Source: Marinobacter nitratireducens (lineage in GTDB: Bacteria; Pseudomonadota; Gammaproteobacteria; Pseudomonadales; Oleiphilaceae). From it: 64,000 nt of DNA. A program made the position numbers and the translations under genes. The notes beneath the pieces are model-generated. The model was not told the DNA's origin, did no database searches, and worked only from the letters and a program-made list of their open reading frames with translations. Positions within the stretch are counted from its first letter, which is position 1. Every line of letters begins with the position of its first letter. This document shows, piece after piece, positions 17,853 through 25,241 of the stretch. The stretch is from positions 62,001 to 126,000 of the forward strand of contig NZ_ANIE01000007.1 in assembly GCF_000708045.1 (NCBI RefSeq). Reading direction: 5' to 3'.

Positions 17853-18559
17853 GCTTTCTGCTCCCGGCCAAACTTGATGAACAGGGCGATGTCCTTGATC
17901 AGCTTGGACAGGCCCGCCAACGTAATCAGAACTGCTCCCAGAAGCATCATGGCCTTCACCGGCCAGTACTGGATGCCCCAGGTCTCAACGGTGCGTTCAT
18001 CCATTGAGTAGGAGTTCTGAAAGAAGGTCCAGGAGGTAATAATCAACGCCAGCGAGAACATGAAGAAGAACATGGAGGTGAAAATATCCATGCCGATCCG
18101 GCCACGCTCCGGCAGGAGGTTGTAGATCACGTCCACACGCACATGGGCACCGTGCAACATGGCAAAGGCACCCGCCAGCAAATACTGCATGCCGAACAGC
18201 AGGAAGCTCGCCTCGTGTACCCAGATGGTGGGCATGTTGAAGATGTAGCGCATCACCACTTCAAAGAAATAGAAGACAACCGCATTCACGGTCCAGAACG
18301 AGATAAACAGACCAGACTTGTCACTGATCCAGTCGATGATCCGGGTAAACCAGTTCTCGTAGTCGCCTTCGATGGTCTTCGACATTTCCGCTTCAATTTC
18401 CTGAAGCTTCTCGTTGGCCAGAGCATTCTTGTCCATGGCCTGGACGCCCCGGCTGCTGGACCAGCGGTCCCATGCCATCATGATCAGCGGCATAATGGCC
18501 AGCCATCCCCAGTAGAACCAGTGGGGAAGAACAAAGCCGAAATTACTCAGATCCGACAT
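17849..18559 (-). CDS. TRAP transporter small permease (DctQ family)
   Basis: This 236-residue protein has the four membrane helices expected of DctQ from about residue 77 onward, with the conserved VVMRYIFNMPTIWVHEASFLLFGMQYLLAGAFAMLHGAHVRVDVIY. It is longer than the common 160-180 residues because an extra N-terminal membrane helix (12-29) and a charged linker come first. It partners with the large permease and the substrate-binding protein. The start ATG is 109 bases from the end of the binding-protein gene, in a gap that holds a long hairpin. Confidence 0.9.
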   Translation of the reverse strand: MSDLSNFGFVLPHWFYWGWLAIMPLIMMAWDRWSSSRGVQAMDKNALANEKLQEIEAEMSKTIEGDYENWFTRIIDWISDKSGLFISFWTVNAVVFYFFEVVMRYIFNMPTIWVHEASFLLFGMQYLLAGAFAMLHGAHVRVDVIYNLLPERGRIGMDIFTSMFFFMFSLALIITSWTFFQNSYSMDERTVETWGIQYWPVKAMMLLGAVLITLAGLSKLIKDIALFIKFGREQKA

Positions 18560-18582
18560 ACTGTCATCACCTCAATCACAGC

Positions 18583-18641
18583 GCGGGGAAGGGAGAGAAT
18601 GCCCTGGACCTGAAGCCCCGGCATTCCCTGCCCTTCCCCGC
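18583..18641 (-). other. Long intra-operon hairpin between TRAP binding protein and small permease
   Basis: A 21-base left arm (18583-18603) pairs with a 22-base right arm (18620-18641), with one or two unpaired bases and a 16-base loop. No T-run follows, and the hairpin lies just after the binding-protein gene. This suits a 3' RNA stabiliser that raises binding-protein mRNA relative to the permease mRNA. It could also terminate part of the transcripts. Confidence 0.6.
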
Positions 18642-18668
18642 ATTATCGTTATTGTTGAATCAGCTGGA

Positions 18669-19808
18669 TTACATCTGCTTCTTGGCAGCCTCGAGGTCTT
18701 CCTCGGTGATGTAACCGACGGTATCGTTCATCATGTACTTGAGCTGCATGTCGAAGATCTCTTTGGCATCCTCGTTCTTGTTCGCCCAGTTGTACCAGAT
18801 GGGAATCGCCGCACGACGGAACTCACGGAGATCTTCCTGGCTCAGCCGGGTGACCGTGTCTCCATCAGCCTTGAACTTTTCCATGGCTTCGATGTTGCGC
18901 TTCTGGATGGTCAGGTAGTGCTTCTGTGAGTAAATCCGCACTTCGTCTTCGACCAGTTGCTGCAGTTTCGGATCCAGGGCATTCCAGGCTCGCAGGTTGA
19001 CGGTCAGGTCCATCAGATCCACCGGCTGGTAGATGGACATAACGCCCGGAGGCCCAAAGATGATGTAGTCGGTCACCTGAGAGAAGCCCAGTTCGTAGTT
19101 CACCGCGGGGCCTACATAGTCCGCTGCATCGATGGTGCCCTTCTCGAGCGCAGGGAAGATATCGGAGCCCGGCAGACTGACGGTGGATACGCCGAACTGC
19201 TGGAACACTTCAGCCACCATGCCGCCCGGAACACGGATCTTCATGCCCTTGAGATCTTCAAGACTGTTGACCGGCTTCTTCGAGTGGATGATGTTCGCAT
19301 CGTGCTGAATTGGACCTACATAGAACAGGCCGTACTTCTTGTAGATTTCACGGGTCTTTTCCAGCATTCCCAGGGAATAGAACATGGTGTCCCACTGGTG
19401 GGGCTGATCCGGGCCAGCCGGGTAGGACGACAGGAATACGGATGCCGGGATCTTACCGGACCAATACAGGGTGAACGGGTTCATGCCTTGCAGAACGCCA
19501 TTGCGCACCGCATCAAACAACGCGTTGTTGTCTGCGGCCACCGCTTTGGCCGGGTAGGGTTTGAATACCAGTTCACCACCGGACTTTTCTTTGATGCTCT
19601 CGCACCATTCCTCGAACAGGTCATAGCCGACGGTGCCGGCATCCCAGACAGACTGGATTTTCCAGGTAGTCGCTGCCTGAGCCTGCCCCGCTCCCATCAG
19701 CATGGCGCCAGCAAATGCAGCTCCCACAGCGGCGGTTTTCAAAAAGCTGCGACGAGGCGGCGTGTCGGCAGCCTCACAATGATTACGGATGTTCTTGTTG
19801 GAATTCAT
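18669..19808 (-). CDS. TRAP transporter substrate-binding protein (DctP family), Tat-exported
   Basis: This 379-residue binding protein has a twin-arginine signal (PPRRSFLKTAAVGAAFAGAMLMGAGQAQA), which suggests export after folding. The mature part has the family features TWKIQSVWDAGTVGYDLFEEWCESI and MKIRVPGGMVAEVFQQFGVSTVSLPGSDIFPALEKGTIDAADYVGP, the last containing the region that contacts the ligand carboxylate. The ATG at 19808 has GGAG nine bases upstream. As first gene of the operon opposite glcC, it probably captures glycolate, lactate or a related hydroxyacid; this is inferred from context. Confidence 0.92.
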   Translation of the reverse strand: MNSNKNIRNHCEAADTPPRRSFLKTAAVGAAFAGAMLMGAGQAQAATTWKIQSVWDAGTVGYDLFEEWCESIKEKSGGELVFKPYPAKAVAADNNALFDAVRNGVLQGMNPFTLYWSGKIPASVFLSSYPAGPDQPHQWDTMFYSLGMLEKTREIYKKYGLFYVGPIQHDANIIHSKKPVNSLEDLKGMKIRVPGGMVAEVFQQFGVSTVSLPGSDIFPALEKGTIDAADYVGPAVNYELGFSQVTDYIIFGPPGVMSIYQPVDLMDLTVNLRAWNALDPKLQQLVEDEVRIYSQKHYLTIQKRNIEAMEKFKADGDTVTRLSQEDLREFRRAAIPIWYNWANKNEDAKEIFDMQLKYMMNDTVGYITEEDLEAAKKQM

Positions 19809-19946
19809 CAACTCTATCTCCGTTCACGTTATTTTTTTAAGTCAGAGTCTTAAGCAACGTTCGTTAGGTGACGGCTAAGCGGTTTGCGCCCGCCGGCATC
19901 TGAAAGATATTCGTCACGAATTCCAAAATAGTCCAGATAACGGAAC

Positions 19947-19961
19947 ACTGGTCAGACCAGT
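19947..19961. promoter_or_regulatory. GlcC-type operator, copy 1
   Basis: The 15-base perfect palindrome ACTGGTCAGACCAGT fits the TGGT-N3-ACCA pattern bound by FadR-family GntR regulators such as GlcC, PdhR and LldR. It lies 139 bases upstream of the TRAP binding-protein start and is identical to the copy at 20064-20078. Confidence 0.75.
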
Positions 19962-20063
19962 TTTTAATTTACAAAAAATGGACGAACACGACGGAATCAG
20001 CCATATTTACGGGGCTCAGGAGCACTTCAGTTGATGGATCAATCAGGTAAAATCAAAACAACG

Positions 20064-20078
20064 ACTGGTCAGACCAGT
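20064..20078. promoter_or_regulatory. GlcC-type operator, copy 2
   Basis: This is the second identical ACTGGTCAGACCAGT, 117 bases centre to centre from the first and only 20 bases before the glcC start codon. Occupation here would be expected to control glcC itself, and two sites at this distance could be bridged by a DNA loop. Confidence 0.75.
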
Positions 20079-20098
20079 AGCTAGAGACAGGCAACTGA

Positions 20099-20860
20099 AT
20101 GGCAATTTCCCAGGAAATCTCATACCGGCTCGAACGGCTGATTCTTGATGGCGGCCTCGCGCCCGAACAGAAAATCCCCTCCGAGCGGCAGTTGGCAGCT
20201 CGGCTAGGCGTGTCGCGCGCGGTCATACGCGAAGCCCTTCACGAGCTTCAGGGTCGCGGAGTGATCGAAACCCGCCACGGCAAAGGTTCGTTCGTTGCCA
20301 GCATGGTGCCGCAACCGGACAACACCAGTGACCACAGCCCTCTGATGCATCTGTTCGAAGGGCATCCCCGAACCCTTTACGATCTCCTTGAGGTCCGGGA
20401 ACAGCTGGAAGGGCAGGCCGCTTTCCTGGCCGCGCAACGAGCAACCAGCCTGGATCGGCACCGGATTACCAAGGCTTTCAAGGCCCTGGAAGATACCGAC
20501 CCACTCAGCAACGCCCGTCCTGATCACGGCTTTCATCTGGCTATTGTCGAGGCCTCGCACAATCCCGTTCTGGTGCATGTACTCAACAGCCTAAAAAATA
20601 TGATGCTGATGACGGTCCAGGCCTCCGTGGCCAACCTCAACCCCCGGGAGGAGATGCGTAAAAAGATCGTTCGCCAGCATAGACAACTCTATGATGCCGT
20701 CATGGAGGGGAAACCGGCGATCGCTCAGAAAGTGGCCACGGCCCACGTTCGATTTGTGAGCGAAGCCATGAGGGATATGGAAAAACAGGGCAGCAAGGTG
20801 ATCCGGATGCCTGTCCCGGGGGAAATCCCGGCACGGGATTCGCTTCAAAACCCTCATTAA
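20099..20860 (+). CDS. glcC: GntR-family regulator of the glycolate operon
   Basis: This 253-residue FadR-type regulator has a winged helix-turn-helix at about 5-68 (SERQLAARLGVSRAVIREALHELQGRGVIETRHGKGSFVA) and an FCD domain at about 95-225. It is divergent from the TRAP-glc operon, and two perfect copies of a FadR-family operator lie in the 290-base region between them. GlcC of Escherichia coli activates glcDEF in response to glycolate, and the same role is inferred here. The ATG at 20099 is the only good in-frame start at the correct distance from the helix-turn-helix. Confidence 0.88.
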   Translation: MAISQEISYRLERLILDGGLAPEQKIPSERQLAARLGVSRAVIREALHELQGRGVIETRHGKGSFVASMVPQPDNTSDHSPLMHLFEGHPRTLYDLLEVREQLEGQAAFLAAQRATSLDRHRITKAFKALEDTDPLSNARPDHGFHLAIVEASHNPVLVHVLNSLKNMMLMTVQASVANLNPREEMRKKIVRQHRQLYDAVMEGKPAIAQKVATAHVRFVSEAMRDMEKQGSKVIRMPVPGEIPARDSLQNPH

Positions 20861-20928
20861 TAGGTATTGATTTCCTGTTCCACAGTACGTAAAACATGCG
20901 CCTTTGAATGACAGTCCAGGAGCCACCC

Positions 20929-21699
20929 ATGGCGGACCAAGCACCCTTGATCTGCAGGGATATACATAAAACCTTTAATAAACTGGAAGTGCTCAAGGGC
21001 ATCTCCCTGGAAACCCGAAAGGGAGATGTCGTCTCCCTGATTGGCAGCTCAGGTTCCGGCAAAAGCACGTTTCTGCGCTGTATCAACCTGTTGGAAACGC
21101 CAACCTCCGGCGACATTATCGTGCACGGCGACCCAATACGGTTCAAAGAAAATCGCAAAGGCGAACGAGTTCCCGCAGACAATCGGCAAGTGGAGTTAAT
21201 CCGCGCCAAGTTGTCGATGGTCTTTCAGGGCTTCAATTTGTGGTCACACATGACGGTGCTGGAAAACATCATTGAAGCACCCGTCCACGTGCTCAAGGTC
21301 CCCAAAAAGGAAGCCATAGAGCGCGCCGAGGCCTACCTCCAGAAAGTCGGTATCTACGAACGAAAGGATTACTACCCCGCCCAGATGTCCGGTGGCCAGC
21401 AGCAGAGAGCTGCCATAGCCCGGGCGCTGGCAATGGAACCGGAAGTCATGCTGTTCGACGAACCTACGTCGGCACTGGATCCCGAGCTGGTAGGCGAAGT
21501 TCTCAAGGTTATGCAAAGTCTGGCAGAGGAAGGCCGAACCATGATCGTGGTCACTCACGAGATGGCATTTGCAAGGGATGTGTCAACTCAGGTCCTGTTT
21601 TTGCATCAGGGCGTGATCGAGGAACAGGGTACACCGGATAAGGTATTCGACAATCCCGAGTCTGAACGCATGAAACAGTTCCTGGCTCCAAAGTTTTGA
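20929..21699 (+). CDS. ABC transporter ATPase, basic amino acid (HisP/AotP type)
   Basis: This 256-residue ATPase has Walker A GSSGSGKS at 39-46, the signature MSGGQQQR at 153-160 and Walker [13 protein letters not shown] near 173. The polar amino acid ABC subclass is shown by [24 protein letters not shown] and the end [11 protein letters not shown]. The ATG at 20929 has AGGAG six bases upstream and is preferred over one at 20908. It opens a four-gene importer operon followed by astE, so arginine or ornithine is the likely cargo. It starts 68 bases after glcC, but no functional link is expected. Confidence 0.92.
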   Translation: MADQAPLICRDIHKTFNKLEVLKGISLETRKGDVVSLIGSSGSGKSTFLRCINLLETPTSGDIIVHGDPIRFKENRKGERVPADNRQVELIRAKLSMVFQGFNLWSHMTVLENIIEAPVHVLKVPKKEAIERAEAYLQKVGIYERKDYYPAQMSGGQQQRAAIARALAMEPEVMLFDEPTSALDPELVGEVLKVMQSLAEEGRTMIVVTHEMAFARDVSTQVLFLHQGVIEEQGTPDKVFDNPESERMKQFLAPKF

Positions 21700-21781
21700 T
21701 ACCCGGTGCTATCTTGAATCCAAGTTGACATGAAAACGTCAGAAAAATAAGCCCAAAAGGCAACAACTGGAGAAGTGACAC

Positions 21782-22537
21782 ATGAAAAAACTGATCGTTG
21801 CAGCAAGCTGCGCCCTCGCCATGGCGGCAGGTACCGTCCAGGCCAAAGACTGGAAAGAAATCCGCATTGCCTTCGACGTACCCTACGAGCCATTTGAGTA
21901 CAAAGATGAAAACGGCGAACTGACCGGCTTCGAAGTGGAACTGGCGGAAGCCATGTGCGAAGAAATGAAAGCCGATTGCGAGTTCGTTATTCAGGCATGG
22001 GACGGCATGATTCCCGGCCTGCTGGCACGCAAGTTCGACGCCATCATGTCTTCCATGTCCATCACCCCTGAGCGCGCCGAGCGAGTCCTGTTCTCTGAAC
22101 CTTACTACAACACGCCTGGCGGCTGGTTCGGACCCGACGCTTTCAACACTGACGTCACCGACATGGATGCCATGAAAGGCAAGACTGTGGGTGTCCAGCG
22201 CGGTACCACCATGGACACCTTCGTGACCGAAAACATGGGCGGCATCGTGACCATCAAGCGCTACACCACCGCCGATGACATGGTTCTGGACCTGGAAGGC
22301 CAGCGCCTGGACGTTGTATTCGTCGACTACCCGGTAGGCGAGCAGACCGTGCTGTCCAAAGACGGCTTCAAGGAAGTCGGTGAGCCGGTCAAGCTGGGCG
22401 AAGGTGTCGGCGTTGCCATGCGCAAGCGTGACAAGGACCTGGCTGGCAAGGTGAATGCGACGCTGAAGAAGCTGAAGAATGACGGCACTTACGATGCCAT
22501 CATGCAGAAATACTTCACCTACGACGTCAAGATGTAA
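21782..22537 (+). CDS. Periplasmic binding protein for basic amino acids (ArgT/HisJ type)
   Basis: This 251-residue protein has a signal peptide ending near residue 21 (GTVQA) and the family-3 solute-binding pattern YEPFEYKDENGELTGFEVELAEAMCEEM and WDGMIPGLLARKFDAIMSSMSITPERAERVLFSEPYY. A conserved RGTTMDTFV turn and DYPVGEQTVL follow. It delivers amino acid to the two permeases encoded next. The 82-base gap before it contains no clear terminator. Confidence 0.92.
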   Translation: MKKLIVAASCALAMAAGTVQAKDWKEIRIAFDVPYEPFEYKDENGELTGFEVELAEAMCEEMKADCEFVIQAWDGMIPGLLARKFDAIMSSMSITPERAERVLFSEPYYNTPGGWFGPDAFNTDVTDMDAMKGKTVGVQRGTTMDTFVTENMGGIVTIKRYTTADDMVLDLEGQRLDVVFVDYPVGEQTVLSKDGFKEVGEPVKLGEGVGVAMRKRDKDLAGKVNATLKKLKNDGTYDAIMQKYFTYDVKM

Positions 22538-22586
22538 AACCTGTCGGGGTGGCCTCGTCGGCCACCCCTGCTGACCGGAATTATCC

Positions 22587-23291
22587 ATGCTCGATCTGAA
22601 AGGCTACGGCCCGAGCCTGCTTGACGGTGCCGTCATCACCATCGAACTGGCCTTCCTATCTCTTGCCCTGTCGCTGGCCCTCGGGCTGATTGGCGCATCC
22701 TCAAAGCTGTCAGGCAATCGGCTGGCAAAAGGTATTGCGACAGGTTACACCACCGTCGTGCGTGGCATCCCCGACCTGGTGATGATGCTGCTTTTCTACT
22801 ATGGCGGGCAAGTTGCGGTGAATAATCTCTCTGACTACCTCTGGGAAGCCTACGAGATCGACTTTTTCTTCCAGTTCGATCCCTTCATCTCCGGCGTGGT
22901 GACGATTGGACTGATTTTCGGCGCGTATATGACGGAAACCTTCAGAGGCGCCTTTCTGGCGGTTGAAACCGGACAGGTGGAAGCGGCCAAGGCCTACGGT
23001 TTTACCCGCTGGCACACCTTCCGTCGAATCATTTTCCCGCAGATGCTCCGGCACGCGCTTCCGGGCATAGGCAACAACTGGCAAGTGCTGCTGAAGACCA
23101 CGGCGCTGGTCTCCATCATCGGTCTGACGGATATGGTCCGGGTTGCCGAGGAGGCTGCCAAGGCAGAGCGGATGCCATTCCATTTCTTCATCCCGGTTGC
23201 AGCGGTCTATCTTGCCCTGACCGCGGGCTCGGAGCTGTTTATCAAATGGCTCGACAAACGCGCCAATGTTGGCGTGGTTCACGGGGGATAA
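22587..23291 (+). CDS. ABC permease subunit, basic amino acid importer (HisQ/AotQ type)
   Basis: This 234-residue membrane protein has about five helices and the EAA loop EAAKAYGFTRWHTFRRIIFPQMLRHALPGIGNNW that docks onto the ATPase. It is one half of the heteromeric channel, with its partner beginning three bases after its stop. The start ATG at 22587 follows a GGAATT stretch. Substrate is inferred from the binding protein and astE. Confidence 0.92.
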   Translation: MLDLKGYGPSLLDGAVITIELAFLSLALSLALGLIGASSKLSGNRLAKGIATGYTTVVRGIPDLVMMLLFYYGGQVAVNNLSDYLWEAYEIDFFFQFDPFISGVVTIGLIFGAYMTETFRGAFLAVETGQVEAAKAYGFTRWHTFRRIIFPQMLRHALPGIGNNWQVLLKTTALVSIIGLTDMVRVAEEAAKAERMPFHFFIPVAAVYLALTAGSELFIKWLDKRANVGVVHGG

Positions 23292-23294
23292 GTG

Positions 23295-24017
23295 ATGCCT
23301 GATTTTATCGCCCAATGGCTGAACCAGAACGACATTTTTACCGCCATGACCATCATGGAATACTGGGACGGTCTGGTCACGACGGTTCACCTGGTGTTTC
23401 TTTCCCTGGTCATCGGTCTGGTGTGCGCAATTCCGCTGGCGATTCTGCGCACGGTTAAAAACCCCTTTGTCTCCGGTCCGGTCTGGCTGTACACCTATCT
23501 GTTCCGGGGTACACCGCTGCTGATCCAGCTCTATATCATTTATTACGGCATTGCCCAGATACCCGGTATTCAGGAAACTTTCTGGTGGGAGATTTTCAGG
23601 GAGCCGTTCTACCCTGCCCTTCTGGCCTTTGCTCTGAATACCTGCGCCTATACAACGGAGATCATTCGAGGCGCGATTGTCTCCACCCCGAACGGGGAAA
23701 TTGAGGCGGCCAAGGCCTATGGTATGAACTGGTGGCTGCGCACTCGTCGGATTGTGCTTCCGAGTGCGGCGCGGCGGGCGGTGCAGGCGTACTCCAATGA
23801 GGTTATTTTCATGCTGCATTCGAGTGCGATTGCCAGCGTGGTGACGATTGTGGATCTTACCGGGGCGGCGCGGAACATTTACTCGCGGTTTTATGCGCCG
23901 TTTGATGCGTTTATCTTTGTGGCATGTTGTTATCTGGTGCTGACGTTTATTCTCGTGTTTGCCTTTCGCAAACTGGAGAGTCATCTTTTGCGGCATCAGA
24001 GGCCTATTCAGAACTAG
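23295..24017 (+). CDS. ABC permease subunit, basic amino acid importer (HisM/AotM type)
   Basis: This 240-residue membrane protein has the permease EAA loop EAAKAYGMNWWLRTRRIVLPSAARRAVQAYSNEVIFMLHSSAIAS and the ARNIYSRFY end typical of the HisM partner. The ATG at 23295 follows GGGGG and is preferred over a GTG directly before it. It completes the importer. A 104-bp palindromic element follows it, before astE. Confidence 0.92.
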   Translation: MPDFIAQWLNQNDIFTAMTIMEYWDGLVTTVHLVFLSLVIGLVCAIPLAILRTVKNPFVSGPVWLYTYLFRGTPLLIQLYIIYYGIAQIPGIQETFWWEIFREPFYPALLAFALNTCAYTTEIIRGAIVSTPNGEIEAAKAYGMNWWLRTRRIVLPSAARRAVQAYSNEVIFMLHSSAIASVVTIVDLTGAARNIYSRFYAPFDAFIFVACCYLVLTFILVFAFRKLESHLLRHQRPIQN

Positions 24018-24051
24018 GCTCTTTGTTCCCCTTTTGGCTTTGGTGCCGGGC

Positions 24052-24155
24052 CAGCGGGTTCATTGCCTTCCGGGAACCGCTACGAGCACATCCATGTGCG
24101 CTTGTTTTCGGCCATCCTTGGCCTTCAACATTCCCGGAAGGCAATGAACCCGCTG
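24052..24155 (-). repeat. Palindromic element copy 1: conserved 54-nt core, unique 25-bp arms
   Basis: Two perfectly complementary 25-base arms (24052-24076 and 24131-24155) enclose a 54-base core (24077-24130). Read on the minus strand, the core matches the plus-strand core of the element at 40784-40837 at 45 of 54 positions, while the arms share no sequence with that copy. The core holds two hairpins: stem 24086-24089/24096-24099 with loop ATCCAT, and stem 24110-24113/24120-24123 with loop ATCCTT (loops read on the plus strand). The element lies between the last permease gene and astE, inside an apparent operon. Confidence 0.85.
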
Positions 24156-24184
24156 ACCTTCTGACACTACTCGGGGACGATGAC

Positions 24185-25234
24185 ATGGATACTTCCTCTG
24201 AACTTTTTGGATCGTCCATCGACTGGCTGGCTCATACGCTCAACCACAGTGATTCGAATATCCCAACTACCACAATCCCGCTGGTGGACGACACAGAGGT
24301 GGTCCGGCAGGATGTCGGCATTCTGGAGCTGACGCCCCCCTCATCTCGCCCTAACACAAACCACGAAGCCCTTATCATTTCCGCCGGTGTCCATGGCAAT
24401 GAAACGGCACCCATCGAAGTTCTGAACGAGCTCGTTTCAGATATCCTTCAGGGCGACCTGGTGATTACCTGCCCGCTGCTTCTGATCCTCGGCAATCCTC
24501 CGGCGATGGTGGCCGGGGAGCGGTTTCTGGATGTAAACATGAACCGGCTCTTTGCCGGCGCCCATTCCAGGCCAGAGTATAGAGAGTTTCCGGAGGCTGG
24601 TCGGGCCGGGGAGCTTGAGGAGCTCTGCCGGGACTTTGCAGCCCGGCACTCGGGGTTGGCGTTGAGTCATTACGACCTGCATACGGCGATTCGCCCCTCC
24701 CGCCGTGAGAAGTTTGCGCTTTATCCGTTTGTTGAAGGGCGCGAGGTGCCCGCCAGTCAGTGCCGTTTTTTGCTGGAAGCGGATGTGGAAACGCTGCTGC
24801 TTCAGCACAAGGCTGGCACCACGTTTTCGTCGTTTACGTCATCGGAGCTCGGGGCGGAGAGCTTTACAATTGAGCTGGGAAAGGTGCGGCCGTTTGGTGA
24901 GAATGACCTTGGCCGGTTTTCCGGTATCCGGGAGGCGCTGCGGCGGCGGTTTGCCGGCGAGTCAGCCCCTGCCTCATCCTCGGATCTCGATCGGTTGACG
25001 GTGTTTGAGGTGGTTCACGAGGTGCTGAATACGGGAGACGGGTTCCGGTTTCATGTGCCGGACGATGCGTCGAATTTTACCGAATACCACCCCGGCACAG
25101 TGATCTGGGAAGACGACAACACCTCGTACCGGGTCGGCGACCGCGCGGAGGCGATTGTGTTTCCGAACCGCCATGTGCCGGTCGGGCAAAGGGTCGGTTT
25201 GGTTATCAGGCCCCGGAAGGTATCCGGGGCCTGA
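24185..25234 (+). CDS. astE: Succinylglutamate desuccinylase
   Basis: This 349-residue zinc enzyme has GVHGNETAP with His70 and Glu73 as metal ligands, DLH with His166 as the third, and IELGKVRPFGEND carrying the catalytic glutamate near 228. It hydrolyses N-succinylglutamate to glutamate and succinate, the last step of the arginine succinyltransferase pathway. The ATG at 24185 has GGGGA seven bases upstream, and earlier codons lie within the palindromic element. It is separated from the other ast genes by the RND and TetR genes and travels with the importer instead. Confidence 0.93.
   Translation: MDTSSELFGSSIDWLAHTLNHSDSNIPTTTIPLVDDTEVVRQDVGILELTPPSSRPNTNHEALIISAGVHGNETAPIEVLNELVSDILQGDLVITCPLLLILGNPPAMVAGERFLDVNMNRLFAGAHSRPEYREFPEAGRAGELEELCRDFAARHSGLALSHYDLHTAIRPSRREKFALYPFVEGREVPASQCRFLLEADVETLLLQHKAGTTFSSFTSSELGAESFTIELGKVRPFGENDLGRFSGIREALRRRFAGESAPASSSDLDRLTVFEVVHEVLNTGDGFRFHVPDDASNFTEYHPGTVIWEDDNTSYRVGDRAEAIVFPNRHVPVGQRVGLVIRPRKVSGA
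25209..25231. terminator. GC-rich hairpin over the 3' end of astE
   Basis: GGCCCCGG and CCGGGGCC form a perfect 8-bp stem with a 7-base loop, covering the last codons of astE directly before its stop. The convergent RND gene ends eight bases after astE, so this may act as a shared terminator, though there is no T-run. Confidence 0.45.
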
Positions 25235-25241
25235 CCGGTGC

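Noticed and set aside
22710..23996. A 428-codon minus-strand frame opposite the two permease genes
   Set aside because: The plus strand encodes two textbook ABC permeases with EAA loops. The minus frame is low-complexity and basic.
24077..24130. Reading the conserved core as a short coding sequence
   Set aside because: Frames through the two copies differ and have no start with a ribosome site. The conserved differences follow base pairing, not codon position.
24052..24155. Interpretation of the palindromic elements as insertion sequences or integron attC sites
   Set aside because: No transposase or integrase is present, the arms are not conserved between copies, no target duplication was seen, and attC core-site motifs are absent.
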